Shown here: positions 35,133-45,415 of the stretch, one piece after another
Layout of the letters: every line of letters starts with the position of its first letter
Numbering within the stretch: position 1 is the stretch's first letter
DNA from: Peptoniphilus sp. ING2-D1G
GTDB lineage: Bacteria > Bacillota > Clostridia > Tissierellales > Peptoniphilaceae
Assembly (NCBI GenBank): GCA_000952975.1
Contig: LM997412.1
Span: 1,537,847-1,601,846 of the forward strand
Direction of reading: 5' to 3'
Length of the DNA stretch: 64,000 nucleotides
Made by a program: the position numbers and the translations under genes
The notes under the pieces: model-generated
What the model saw: only the letters and a program-made list of their open reading frames with translations
What the model was told of the DNA's origin: nothing
Database searches by the model: none

Positions 35133-36872
35133 TTATCTTTTTACTACCCCTTCATTTGCATTTACAGTTATTATATCTCCTGTGTTAATTAATTTTCTTA
35201 TGTTTTTGACCCCTACAATGGTGGGAATTTCAAGAGAAATTCCTGTAATCGCCGCATGGGATGTATACCCTTCAACTTCTGCAACTATTGCCGAAGATTT
35301 TTTTAAATAGGGCATGATTTCTTTATCGGTGTTGTTGAGTATCAATATATCTCCCACTTTGAAATTCACTTCCAAATCCTTCATGGAATTGACCACAAAG
35401 GCTCTTCCCACTACAATTCCATCACCAAATCCCAAGCCTCTACCCATTATTTTTGATACCGTCTGAACTTTTATCAAATTTGTAGAACCCGATAAACCCG
35501 CCGGTACACCCGCTGTCAAAACTACCGTATCTCCCGGTTCAATTAAATGTTTGCTTAGACATTTTTCAATTGAACTGTTCAAAAGTAAATCCGTATTTGA
35601 CTGTTCATCAATTATTATTGCCATTGTACCCCACTGAAGACTCAATTGACGTCGTATTTTCTCATTTACTGTTGTGGCTATTATTTTAGCCTTGGGCATG
35701 AACTTTGCAATTGCAGCAGTAGTAGCTCCCGATGTAGTTGCCGTTATTATGGCTTTCGCATCAAGGTCCATGGCTATGGTACAGGCGCTTTTTCCTATTG
35801 CATTGGTGCTGTTCTTTGAATTTTGCTGCACTTTTTTCTTGAGCAGTTCTTTAAAATCAATGGATTTCTCCGTCACCTCAACTATTCTTCTCATGGTCTT
35901 TACAGATTCCACGGGATATTTTCCGCTGGCGGTTTCGCCTGAGAGCATTACTGCAGACGTTCCGTCCAATACGGCATTTGCCACATCATTTGCCTCCGCT
36001 CTTGTGGGTCTTGGATTTCTGATCATGGAATCGAGCATTTGAGTGGCTGTAATGACCGGTTTACCCGCTAAATTACACATCTTTATCATTTTCTTTTGAG
36101 CAATGGGCACCTCTTCTGTCATTATCTCGACTCCCAAATCTCCCCTTGCAACCATGATTCCGTCGGAAACTTCAAGTATTTCCTCTAAATTTGCAAGGCC
36201 CTGTTTTGATTCCACCTTTGAAATAATCTTGATGTCGAAATTGTCGTTGTCTTCCAAAATCGACCTGATATTTAAAACGTCTTCTCTACTACGCACAAAG
36301 GATGCCGCTATGAAATCAATATCATTTTCAATTCCGAACTTGATGTCCTCAATATCCTTTTGTGTAAGCGCAGGAAGATTTACTTCTATACCCGGAAGAT
36401 TTACACCCTTTCGCGAAGAGATCAACCCTCCATTTTCAACGCTCAGTTCAATGTATTCATCCTTGATATCATCGACAATCATGCTTATAAGCCCATCGTC
36501 AATCAAAACTCTGGAGCCTTTTTTTAAATCTTTGGGCATATCCTTGTAGGAAACCGACACCATGTCCTTTGTTCCTTCGATTTCCTTTGTAGTTATGGTA
36601 AACTTATCTCCACTTTCAAGCCTGTATTCACTATCATCTTTAAATTTTCCTATTCTGATTTCAGGACCCTTTGTATCAAGCATTATGGCGATGGGAAGTC
36701 CCATTTCTTCTCTTAATTTTTTTATTCTGTCTATTCTGAATAGATGTTCTTCTCTCGTTCCATGGGAAAAGTTGAGTCTGCACACATCCACGCCCTCTTT
36801 AAAGAGCGCCCTTAATTTCTCTTCGCTGTCACTTGCCGGTCCTATAGTGGCTACTATTTTTGTTCTTTTCAT
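35133..36872 (-). CDS. pyk: Pyruvate kinase with C-terminal PEP-utiliser domain
   Basis: 579 residues; the usual bacterial enzyme has about 470, and the extra 100 residues are the PEP-utilising swivel domain (GYTSHAAITGISLEIPTIVG) found in Bacillus and other Firmicutes, here without an obvious catalytic role. Core motifs are ATIGPASDSEEKL, LNFSHGTREEH, MVARGDLGVEI and VITATQMLDSMI with MLSGETASGKYP. It makes ATP and pyruvate from phosphoenolpyruvate. Divergent from the hydroxyacid dehydrogenase at 37002. Confidence 0.95.
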   Translation of the reverse strand: MKRTKIVATIGPASDSEEKLRALFKEGVDVCRLNFSHGTREEHLFRIDRIKKLREEMGLPIAIMLDTKGPEIRIGKFKDDSEYRLESGDKFTITTKEIEGTKDMVSVSYKDMPKDLKKGSRVLIDDGLISMIVDDIKDEYIELSVENGGLISSRKGVNLPGIEVNLPALTQKDIEDIKFGIENDIDFIAASFVRSREDVLNIRSILEDNDNFDIKIISKVESKQGLANLEEILEVSDGIMVARGDLGVEIMTEEVPIAQKKMIKMCNLAGKPVITATQMLDSMIRNPRPTRAEANDVANAVLDGTSAVMLSGETASGKYPVESVKTMRRIVEVTEKSIDFKELLKKKVQQNSKNSTNAIGKSACTIAMDLDAKAIITATTSGATTAAIAKFMPKAKIIATTVNEKIRRQLSLQWGTMAIIIDEQSNTDLLLNSSIEKCLSKHLIEPGDTVVLTAGVPAGLSGSTNLIKVQTVSKIMGRGLGFGDGIVVGRAFVVNSMKDLEVNFKVGDILILNNTDKEIMPYLKKSSAIVAEVEGYTSHAAITGISLEIPTIVGVKNIRKLINTGDIITVNANEGVVKR

Positions 36873-37001
36873 AAATCCCCCTAAATTTTTAGAGTCGCAT
36901 ATTTTAATCTATATTACATTTATTTTTACCCAAATTACCACAAAAAACATTATTTCCACAAATAACATTATTTTGGTATAATAAAAAAAGAAGGTGATAA
37001 A

Positions 37002-37934
37002 ATGAAAATTTTGATAACGGAGCCTGTTCATCAAAGTGGAATAAAATATCTTGAAAATTTAGGATATACCTTGAAATATTCCAAATCCTTGGATAAAAAA
37101 CAGATTATTGAAGATCTGAAGGGCGTGGATGCAGCCATAATACGAATTGTAAATTTCGACAGAGAGATAATAGAAAATTCGAATTTAAAGGTCATAGGAG
37201 TACACGGTACGGGCACGGATATTGTGGATTTAGATGCTGCCAAGGACAACCTTGTGGCGGTGGTAAACGCTCCCGGAGCAAATGCAAGAAGCGTAGCTGA
37301 GCTTAATATGGCTTTGATTTTAGACTTGGCAAGGCAACTGACCAAAAGTGCAAATAACTATGCAAAGGGTAACTTTGAAATAAAGTATCAACTCAATTAC
37401 ATGGAACTGAAGGGCAAAACCTTGGGAATTTTGGGTTATGGAAATATCGGAAAAGCCTTGGCTGAAATTGCACACTTCGGTTTCGGCATGAAAATACTCA
37501 CCTACAACCACAGAAGAAAAGAAGCCGATACATATGTGAATTTGACCACAGATAGAGATTATGTAATAAAAAATTGTGATTTTCTGGCTTTGTGTTTAGC
37601 ATCGACTCCTCAAACTGATAACAGCATAGGATCAGAGGAATTAAAATCCATGAAAGATAGTGCCTTTCTGATAAACACCTCAAGGGGAACTTTGATAAAG
37701 GAGGATGATTTGCTAAAAGCCTTAGAGGAAAAAATCATAGCGGGAGCGGCTATAGATACTACGATACAAGAGCCCTTGGACAAAAATCATCCCTTTTTTA
37801 AATTAGATAACTTAATTCTCACACCCCATATTGGAGGAACAACAGAAGAAGCCTTGGAGAAAACCATAATGTTGACTGCAAAGGGTGTGGATGATGTGCT
37901 ATCAGGTAGAGAAACAGCCTACAGAGTAATTTAA
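37002..37934 (+). CDS. D-2-hydroxyacid dehydrogenase (phosphoglycerate dehydrogenase-like)
   Basis: 310 residues: NAPGANARSVAE (conserved in PGDH-type enzymes), Rossmann loop LGILGYGNIGKALAEIA, substrate Arg in NTSRGTLIKEDDL, Glu in IQEPLD and catalytic His in LTPHIGGTTEEALEK. It lacks the C-terminal regulatory domain of long SerA enzymes. Phosphoglycerate dehydrogenase or another 2-ketoacid reductase is possible. TATAAT at about 36975 and GAAGGTGAT upstream fix the start. Confidence 0.85.
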   Translation: MKILITEPVHQSGIKYLENLGYTLKYSKSLDKKQIIEDLKGVDAAIIRIVNFDREIIENSNLKVIGVHGTGTDIVDLDAAKDNLVAVVNAPGANARSVAELNMALILDLARQLTKSANNYAKGNFEIKYQLNYMELKGKTLGILGYGNIGKALAEIAHFGFGMKILTYNHRRKEADTYVNLTTDRDYVIKNCDFLALCLASTPQTDNSIGSEELKSMKDSAFLINTSRGTLIKEDDLLKALEEKIIAGAAIDTTIQEPLDKNHPFFKLDNLILTPHIGGTTEEALEKTIMLTAKGVDDVLSGRETAYRVI

Positions 37935-38065
37935 CAAAATTTAATATATTAAACCTCATTTATTTTTTTAAGGCGAGAAAGTAAGATTATTGTTTGATTT
38001 TCTAAAAAATTTTTATTACAATATTTTCTGTGATAAAAAAGAAAATGTGTAAAAAGGAGAACTAC

Positions 38066-41000
38066 ATGAAAAAACAAAACATTTTTAAAGTTTTATTGTT
38101 TTTCCTCTTGGGATTTATGTGCTTGATATTTCCAAAGGAAAGGGTTTTTGCACAAACGGCAACGCTTGGAGTTTTATTGCAAAAACCGATGGCGGAAAAT
38201 ACTATTATTTTAAGCAATACGGAACCCAACAGGACGCAGACTTGTATAAACACTTATATGAAATCTCGGAAGAGCAGTACAATATTTCTGCTGCAGAATG
38301 TTTTTTAACTCTTAGCAGAAAAGACGGGCAAAGTTTTGAATTGCCTACAACCACCACCCTACATACATCGGACAGCGATATTACGGGAGTCCCCGCAGGA
38401 AAGACCTTTACGGAGATTCGCTTTCTTCACAGTCAAGCTTACTCTTACCTGCTTGTAAACGGTGACCCCACAAGAGCAACGGGTACCGACGGTGTGATTT
38501 GGTCCTTGAATCTGACCAAGGATTGGGTCATCGAAGATACTCCCGGATTTGGAAGTTCTCTTTTTACCCTTAGATCAGTGTATATTCATTATCTTTGTGA
38601 ATTTGAAGGAAACGGTCATAAACTGTATCGCGTAGATAACAATACTGAAACCCCTTTAATTATGATTGAAAAACCTATAAATTGCCCGCAGGCTATAGCG
38701 ATGACTATGTCAAATTTAAGAATATAACCATAGACGGAAGTCTCAATGGAGAAGGCCAGGTCAAAACACAGCAGGGTATTATGCTCCTTAATTCAAAGGT
38801 GCTATTTGACTCCAATGTGATTGTGGAAAATTGCAAATATGACAACCCTACCAATCATGGCGGAGGGGGTGTATATGTGAGAGAGAATTCCGAACTCACA
38901 ATAAATCCGGGAAATATAATCAGAAACTGTGAATCTTACTCAGCCTTTGGCGGTGGAGCCATCTACATGAGAGATTATTCCATTTTAAATGTAAATGGAG
39001 CAGAAATCTCCGAAAATACTACCGGAAGACCCGGAGATGCTTCTCGCGGATATGGCGGCGCAATTTCCTGTACCGGTGCAAATTCGAAAATCAACATAAC
39101 AAATTCCACACTTTCAAATAACAGTTCAACGGATTTCGGCGGAGCTGTTTACGCTCGTTGTCCTCTGGATATTGCAGATAGCAAGATTATTTCCAACAGT
39201 TCAGAAAATGGCGGAGGTATATATGCAAGAGGAAACACAAATATTGTGAATACTTTAGTCGACAACAACTTCGCTTCCTATGAAGGTGGTGGAATTTATC
39301 TGCGCTCTACTGCGAACATGAATAATGTGACTGTCTCCAACAACACCACTTTGCAAGAAGGTCAAACCTCCAACAATTTCGGCGGCGGGGTTTATATTGA
39401 CAACAACGCTGTTGTGACCGCAACAAATTCTACAATAAAAGACAATACATCCATGTATGGAGGCGGAATAAATGTATCAAATGCCACTTTAAATATCGAC
39501 GGTTCCTCTGTGCAGAGAAATGCCTCCTCAAAATTAGGCGGCGGTATTTACATGGACACTAATGCTGTAGTAAATATTGCAAATAATTCCACCGTGGCAA
39601 ACAATGAATCTCCCTTCGGCGGCGGAGTAATGGCATTCGGAGGAACTTTGAACATCACCGGTTCTTCCACATTAGAAGGAAACAAATCTAACCGCGGAGG
39701 CGGAATAATGATGTCAGGCGGAACTTTAAAGGTTGACAACTCCACACTGAAAGAAAATTCTTCCAACAGTTTCGGCGGCGGAATATACATATACAACGGT
39801 GTAACTGCAGCTGTTACAAATAACTCAAAAATAGAAAATAATAAGTCCTTCTTTGGCGGTGGAATAGCGGTAGATGGCGGAAGCTTAACTGTCAATAACT
39901 CTACCTTGGAGGGAAATATTGCCGGTGTTGCTCCCGAAGATCCTGATACCGGACAAGGCGGCGGCATTTTACTAATGGGAGCAAACGACGTATTGAATAT
40001 GAAAGGCTCCCTTGTAAAGAGCAATTCAGCAAGATACGGAGCAGGCGTCTATTTAAGAGCCGGTTCAGGAGAATTCTCCGGTGTGGAATTTAACGGAAAC
40101 GATACAGGTCAAGGCGATGAACTCAGCCCTGCAGGTCGCCACGGCGGGGAACTCTATGTTCAAAAAGAAGCGAGTGCGGAAATTAAAGACTCCTCCAAGT
40201 TTATTGCAAACACAGCCAACTGGGGCGGTGCAATCTACACTTCACAACACAGCACCGAAAACCCGATTCCACTAAATACTCCAATAGCACCTACAGATCC
40301 CTATCAAAATCTTCAAATTGATAGTTCGACTTATTTTCAAGGCAATGTCGGAGTTAACGGATTGTTCCTGCCTCCTGATAATTTTGCAGATTTTACGAAC
40401 TTAGGATTTACCGCAGACTCGGATGTTGCCCATGAGCTGACCAGGACAAGTCTGCTGAACAATTACGATGTCTACTATAGAGGTGTGGAAAAAACAGTTA
40501 CTTACTTGGCCAACGGAGTTAAATTCAGCGACGGCTCGGATACAAAGACGGAGGAACGCTTCGCAGGTGAAAATATAAAACTGATAGCTCCACCGAAAAG
40601 AAACGGTTTCGTCTTTGTCGGTTGGAAGGAAGGCGATAAAATCTACAAAGCCGGAGATTCTTTCTTAGTTACAGGTGATCACACCTTTGAAGCTCAATGG
40701 AAAGAAGATAAGGTAAGTGTTGTTGAAAAAACAATTACCTATTCAGCCAACGGAGGTAAATTCAGTGACGGTACGGATACAAAGACGGAAAAACACTCCC
40801 CGGGTGAAACCATTCAACTTATAGATCCACCAAAAAGAGACGGTTTCGTATTTATAGGCTGGAAGGAAGGAGATAAAATCTATAATGCGGGAGATTCCTT
40901 CTTGGTAATAGGTAATCATAACTTTGAAGCTCAATGGGAAGAGGAAATTCAACCTCAACCCGAACCCATTTATCACCCCACGGTATCCCTCAAATGGTAT

Positions 41001-41690
41001 GTACAAAAGAAAGATAAAACAGAATCGCACATAGCCTATATAGAGGGATATGAAGACGGGAAAGTAAAGGCTGCCGGAAACCTCACAAGGGCAGAGGCAG
41101 CCGCAATGGTAAGCAGATTGGAAAATCTCAACTTGTATGACAGATCAAAACCCGATTATCCTGATGCAGAGGAAAATGCATGGTATCTACCCTATTTAAA
41201 TGCCGCTTTGAAACAGGATATGTTAGATGCCGATGAAAGGGGCAATATCAGACCCAATGACAAAATAACCAGAGCGGAATTTGCCAATATGCTGGCCCAA
41301 ATAGATAAAAACAACGATTATGTATCGAATTTTACAGATATCTCAGGTCATAAATACGAATCACAGATCAATAAAATCTGCGGCAATAAGAGAATAATAG
41401 GTTATGAAGACGGAAGCTTCAGACCGAACAATCTTTTGACCAGAGCGGAAGCTGCAACTATACTCAATAGAATGTACAATAGAGTTGCCGATGAAATTTC
41501 CATAGCAAATTTAAAAACACAAGTGAAAAATTTCCCCGATATGGATAAATCTGACTGGTTCTATTGGGAGATAGTGGAAGCATCTAACAGCCACGATTTT
41601 ATAAGAAGAATCGGAAAAGACAAATTCGATAGAGATTTAGAGTTATGGGAAAGAATTTTATATAATTCCCATGCAGATAAAAACATTTAA
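38066..41690 (+). pseudogene. Large surface adhesin: beta-helix repeats, two InlB-type repeats, SLH anchor (two frameshifts)
   Basis: Three overlapping frames add up to one gene of about 1207 codons. The signal peptide (MKKQNIFKVLLFFLLGF to VFAQ) starts at 38066. One extra A in the AAA at 38154-38156 joins it to NGNAWSFIAKTDGGKYYYF; one extra A in the AAA at 38679-38681 joins that to LPAGYSDDYVKFKN. Then follow about 20 right-handed beta-helix repeats with GGGIY/GGAIY turns, two Listeria-Bacteroides repeats (TYLANGVKFSDG and TYSANGGKFSDG, each ending FEAQW), and three SLH motifs (LTRAEAAAMVSRL, ITRAEFANMLAQI, LTRAEAATILNRM) that bind secondary wall polymer. A secreted, wall-attached adhesin if intact. 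Confidence 0.85.
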
Positions 41691-41722
41691 TAAAAATAGT
41701 ATCAAAAATATGACGTAAGTAA

Positions 41723-41753
41723 AAAGACTCGGAGTAAACTTCGGGTCTTTTTT
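41723..41753 (+). terminator. Terminator after the SLH adhesin
   Basis: AAAGACTCGGAG (41723-41734) pairs with CTTCGGGTCTTT (41739-41750), with G-T wobbles, followed by TTT. Confidence 0.75.
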
Positions 41754-42010
41754 ATACAGTCTATAAACACAATATTCTTTATTGAGTTTGTAGGAGCACC
41801 GACGAACATATTTGAGTCATTCTTAAAGGGTTAATGTTGATAATTGATATCAATTGTTGTTATGCCATCCAATATGAAAAGCTGATACCCTACAACATCA
41901 GTTACAGGTACCAGCTTAAAACCCCTTGAAATTTCTCCATAGTATGCTCAATTAAAGGATGATAAACTATCTCTTTAACTATGGATATCCTCCTTAATTA
42001 TATGTTAAAT
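41754..42010. other. Intergenic segment with stem-loops and a possible gene scrap
   Basis: Two inverted repeats are visible: AGCTGATACC/GGTACCAGCT (41880-41917) and TCCATAGT/ACTATGGA (about 41936-41987). On the minus strand about 35 codons read YGEISRGFKLVPVTDVVG and end with TAA near 41837, without a start, perhaps the tail of a lost gene. No family recognised. Confidence 0.35.
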
Positions 42011-42442
42011 TTATTTATTAGATTCAAAAATTTTGTTGAATTTGTCAATGCTTCCACTATCTAATTTATACCATTTGTTGTCGTATTTTAAGAAACTTTC
42101 AAATTTAGCAATTTCCAATTTATTGAAATTTTTATCGTACACATTTATAAAATCAGGTCCTGTGGATTCATCGCTGTCAAATTGTGCAGGTTCACCCTTA
42201 AGAGAATTGAGCGCTACCAATATATCCCTTACTTTTGCAGAATCGTTGATGGACCTCATATAGTTGACATCAAATCTTATCAGTTCTATATAGGATACGT
42301 TTTTCAACTCCAATTGCATTATCTTGTTTCTGCCTGAAAGCATCCTGTAGGATAGAACCAACAACAATATAAAAAATAAGGTGACAAATAGTTTTATCCT
42401 ATTTTTATTTTTATGTTTTCTTTTCCTTTTAATTTCTAACAC
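42011..42442 (-). CDS. Hypothetical single-pass membrane protein in the par operon
   Basis: 143 residues: a basic N-terminus (KRKRKHKNKNRIK), one membrane helix (about 18-35, LFVTLFFILLLVLSYRML) and an outward-facing domain of about 105 residues. No motif recognised. It is one base from the PhzF-like gene and thus the last of four genes after parA. Probably a lipid-bilayer-anchored extracytoplasmic protein. Confidence 0.7.
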   Translation of the reverse strand: MLEIKRKRKHKNKNRIKLFVTLFFILLLVLSYRMLSGRNKIMQLELKNVSYIELIRFDVNYMRSINDSAKVRDILVALNSLKGEPAQFDSDESTGPDFINVYDKNFNKLEIAKFESFLKYDNKWYKLDSGSIDKFNKIFESNK

Positions 42443-42443
42443 C

Positions 42444-43304
42444 TCAAATGTTTAATATTCCACTTAAATAGATATTGGCTCTTGCTTCCAATCTTACAAT
42501 TCCATCCTCAGGTTTTTTCAGAGAAAATACATAGTCGTCATTTAAAGAAAATTTTTTATCCTGATCCACCAGTCCTTCTTGAAATAAATAATAAAAAGAT
42601 AATTCAGTGATGTATTCGAAGTTATGATTTTTCTTCGAAGACATGGGATAAATCCATTTTCTAAATATGTCATTTTCTCCTCTTAAAGCCAACAATTCAA
42701 CGCTATTGTAATTCATTTTTTGAAAATATTTTTCAGCTTCATCCATTTCGAAATCATGATTTTGCATTAATTCAACGTTTTTTAAGGGTATTAAAACTTG
42801 TTTCTGCTGTGAGTCGTTTTTTCTTGTCATATAAATATTTTCTGTTTTGAGATCATCTCTTGAAATATTTAAAACTTGAAAAAGTTCCTTCTCCAGGATT
42901 ATGCTTTCCATTTCTATTTTTGGAAATTTCAAAGATACATGGTCAATTTCAGAATTTTCATAGTGCAGTTCTATTTCAATTTTACCTCTTTCCGTATGGA
43001 GTACTACACTTTTAATCCCATTTTCCACAGGTGTTATATAATTTTTTTCTGCAAGGGCATAAAACACTCCTATTGCCGCATAGTCGCAAAATCCCTCTTC
43101 TTTATTTCCGCAATAAAATTTCCCTTCAAATCTATCGGTATCAAGTCTGCTGACGAAGGCAACGGTTGATTGATTGAGATTTTTTGATACTTTTTGCATG
43201 TCAATATCTACAAAATCTTCTCTGTTGAAAATCCCCGCCACAGTCCTATCTCTTAATTTTTCCTTTGCATATACGCTCATAAAATAAACATTAAAATATT
43301 GCAT
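42444..43304 (-). CDS. Divergent PhzF-fold protein in the par operon
   Basis: About 286 residues from the ATG at 43304, which lies inside the end of parB. The pattern YFNVYFMSVYAKEKLRDRTVAG, then IDMQKVSKNLNQSTVAFVSRLD and later CDYAAIGVFYALAEKNYI follows the PhzF/diaminopimelate-epimerase-like fold (DVFA..F.GNPAGV, DMQ.IA.E.N.SETAFV, GHATLA). The catalytic Glu of the SETAF motif is replaced (QSTVAF), and the GNP and GH residues are lost, so it is unlikely to be a normal isomerase. Function unknown; its place with parAB may be incidental. Confidence 0.5.
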   Translation of the reverse strand: MQYFNVYFMSVYAKEKLRDRTVAGIFNREDFVDIDMQKVSKNLNQSTVAFVSRLDTDRFEGKFYCGNKEEGFCDYAAIGVFYALAEKNYITPVENGIKSVVLHTERGKIEIELHYENSEIDHVSLKFPKIEMESIILEKELFQVLNISRDDLKTENIYMTRKNDSQQKQVLIPLKNVELMQNHDFEMDEAEKYFQKMNYNSVELLALRGENDIFRKWIYPMSSKKNHNFEYITELSFYYLFQEGLVDQDKKFSLNDDYVFSLKKPEDGIVRLEARANIYLSGILNI

Positions 43305-44148
43305 CAAAATCACTGCCTATTATTTTTTCATAAATTCTCGATAAGTCTTCATCATTATAATATTCAATCACTATATTTTTCTTTTTTCCCGTATTTTTAA
43401 TCATAACCTTGGTGCCGAGAACGTCGGATAAATCTCTTTTTGCCTTTTCGATATATATATCACTTTCCGGTCTTTGTCTTTTGTTTTTTATTATATAGGT
43501 CGTTTCTTTGACAGTATTGCCCAGGTTCACAATCCTCTTCGCTTCAGAATATTGTCTTTCTTTATCCTTTATTGCCAGGAGAATTTTGCCGTGGGAGGGG
43601 GAAAGCAGTCCTCTTTTCATGAATTCTATAACTCTTTCATCAAGTCTTAAAAGCCTCATGGTATTGCCGATATACTGCCTGCTTTTGCCTAAGGCTTTAG
43701 CCAACTGCTCTTGTGTAATTCCATAGGAATCTATTACATTTTTATAGCCTGCAGCTTCTTCAATGGGATTTAAATCCTTTCTCTGAACATTTTCTATCAA
43801 CGAAATTTTATCGGCATTTTCATCACTTATATCTTTAATAATTGCCGGCACCTCTTCAAGATCGACAAGCTTTGCAGCTCTGAATCTTCTTTCTCCGGCT
43901 ACTATCATGTATTTGTCATCTTTTTTTCTTAAAATAAGAGGTTGTATTATACCGAATTCTTTTATTGAATTTGCGAGCTCCTGTAAGGAGTCTTCATCAA
44001 AATGCTTTCTCGCCTGAGACTCATTTACAACAATGTCTTTTATCTTTATTGTATCTACTGTTGAAGCGTCTTCCTTCAACAATTTCTCAACAGCATTGGA
44101 ATCCTTGATAAAATTACTAATTCCTCTTCCTAAAGTTATTTTTTTCAT
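43291..44148 (-). CDS. parB: Chromosome-partitioning protein ParB/Spo0J
   Basis: 285 residues: start KKITLGRGISNFI, ParB N-domain with the CTPase/arginine patch VAGERRFRAAKL (about 80-91), ISLIENVQRKDLNPIEEA, helix-turn-helix GITQEQLAKALGKSRQYIGNTMRLL (the site reader) and a C-terminal dimerisation domain. It binds parS, spreads as a CTP-dependent clamp and directs origins. The start overlaps the parA stop (ATGA). Confidence 0.94.
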   Translation of the reverse strand: MKKITLGRGISNFIKDSNAVEKLLKEDASTVDTIKIKDIVVNESQARKHFDEDSLQELANSIKEFGIIQPLILRKKDDKYMIVAGERRFRAAKLVDLEEVPAIIKDISDENADKISLIENVQRKDLNPIEEAAGYKNVIDSYGITQEQLAKALGKSRQYIGNTMRLLRLDERVIEFMKRGLLSPSHGKILLAIKDKERQYSEAKRIVNLGNTVKETTYIIKNKRQRPESDIYIEKAKRDLSDVLGTKVMIKNTGKKKNIVIEYYNDEDLSRIYEKIIGSDFDAIF

Positions 44149-44906
44149 TTATTCACCTTGTTTCTGCTTAAAAACTCCTTTGCAAGTTTGCTGTAGGCTC
44201 TTGCCCCCTTAGAAAATCTGTCATACTCAAAAATATTTTGACCAAAACTCGGAGCTTCAGCAAGGCGTATGTTTCTGGGGATTACGGTACTATAGAATAA
44301 ATCTCCGAAAAATTCAGCAACTTCATTCTTTACACTCATGGATAAATTGGTCCTGCTGTCATACATGACAAGCAACACACCCTCTATCTTTATATCTTTA
44401 TTGAAATTTTCCTTTACAAGCGTTATTGTGTTCATCAATTGTCCGACGCCCTCAAGGGCATAATACTCACTTTGTACAGGTATCAATATGCTGTCCGACG
44501 CAACAAGGGATATAATGGACAATACTCCCAAGGAAGGTGGACAATCTATAAATATATAATCATAATTTTCAATTATAAACGTTAAATTGTTTTTTAAAGT
44601 ATATTGCCAATTTTGTGAATTTGATATTTCTATCTCCGCTCCTGCAAGGTCCGAAGAAGAGGGAATTATATCCAAATCCGGTGTGTTGGTTTTATAAATA
44701 ACATCTTCGCTGTTATTTATTAAAAGATCGTAAATATTTTTTTCGGCTTTTTCCTTTAATATTGCAGAAGAAGCATTTGCCTGAGGATCTATGTCCACTA
44801 AAAGCACTTTTAGTTTCTTTTTTGCAAGAGCGGCGGTTAAATTCACAACTGTCGTGGTCTTTCCGACACCGCCTTTTTGATTGAAAATACTTATAATCTT
44901 TCCCAT
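44145..44906 (-). CDS. parA: Chromosome-partitioning ATPase ParA/Soj
   Basis: 253 residues from the ATG at 44906, five bases after GGGAGGA. Deviant Walker A KGGVGKTTT, Walker A' IDPQANAS and Walker B FIDCPPSLG are complete. Works with ParB at parS to segregate origins and regulate DnaA. Two parS sites lie directly upstream of the gene. Confidence 0.95.
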   Translation of the reverse strand: MGKIISIFNQKGGVGKTTTVVNLTAALAKKKLKVLLVDIDPQANASSAILKEKAEKNIYDLLINNSEDVIYKTNTPDLDIIPSSSDLAGAEIEISNSQNWQYTLKNNLTFIIENYDYIFIDCPPSLGVLSIISLVASDSILIPVQSEYYALEGVGQLMNTITLVKENFNKDIKIEGVLLVMYDSRTNLSMSVKNEVAEFFGDLFYSTVIPRNIRLAEAPSFGQNIFEYDRFSKGARAYSKLAKEFLSRNKVNK

Positions 44907-44949
44907 AATTCCTCCCGTTCTCAAGAACTTATAAAGATTTCATTAAGAG

Positions 44950-44965
44950 TGCTCCACGTGGAGCA
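44950..44965. promoter_or_regulatory. parS site 1 (variant)
   Basis: TGCTCCACGTGGAGCA, a perfect 16-bp palindrome with the parS core CACGTG. The symmetry extends to 44941-44974 with only one mismatched pair. The usual Firmicutes site is TGTTTCACGTGAAACA; positions 3 and 5 and their partners are changed symmetrically. Confidence 0.8.
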
Positions 44966-45019
44966 TTCTTAATGTTATTATACACGGAGTATATATTTAA
45001 TTCAAATGAGAGAAGTCGA

Positions 45020-45035
45020 TGCTCCACGTGGAGCA
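45020..45035. promoter_or_regulatory. parS site 2 (variant)
   Basis: Identical 16-bp palindrome TGCTCCACGTGGAGCA, centred 70 bp from site 1, without the longer flanking symmetry. Confidence 0.8.
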
Positions 45036-45394
45036 TTAACTTGTTTTTCGTTGATTTGACGGGAAGTTTTGTCATGTTTTTATAAATTTTATCGAAATTT
45101 TTATATTTTTATTTAATTTTACATGATTTTTATTTTTAAACTCTAAGGAAAAAAATGAATTTATGATTATATATGAAACTATGTTCTCCGCCCAAAATTA
45201 TACCGAGGAAATATAACGGGCGGATGAAGGCATCCGCCCCTACAAAAAATTAAGTTCAAATTTGAAATATAGCGGGCGAACGAGTGAATATCTATAGGAA
45301 AAATGAATTTATATTGATATGTAATGATGAATTAAGGCTTCCGCTCCTATGATAGTAAACCCTTTTTCTAACGAAGAACATTCGCTATTAAAAA
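45036..45394. other. Intergenic region between parS sites and rsmG
   Basis: AT-rich and non-coding. Contains repeat copy 2 (45208-45244) and, from about 45266, a degenerate relative (GAAATATAGCGGGCGAACG). Nothing else recognised. Confidence 0.5.
45208..45244 (+). repeat. Dispersed 37-bp palindromic repeat, copy 2
   Basis: Identical over 37 bases to 18350-18386: GAAATATAAC, then GGGCGGATG-N4-CATCCGCCC, then CCTACA-type end. Confidence 0.85.
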
Positions 45395-45415
45395 ATCCCG
45401 AGAACTTCTCGGGAT
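45390..45415 (-). terminator. Terminator of the mnmE-mnmG-rsmG operon
   Basis: ATCCCGAGAA (45395-45404) and TTCTCGGGAT (45406-45415); followed on the minus strand by TTTTT. The stem begins at the rsmG stop codon. Confidence 0.75.

Noticed and set aside
38811..40130. CRISPR-like or tandem DNA repeat in the adhesin region
   Set aside because: The periodic GGCGGCGGA sequence reflects protein-level GGGIY repeats in a coding frame with varied spacing; no direct-repeat/spacer array exists here or elsewhere in the window.
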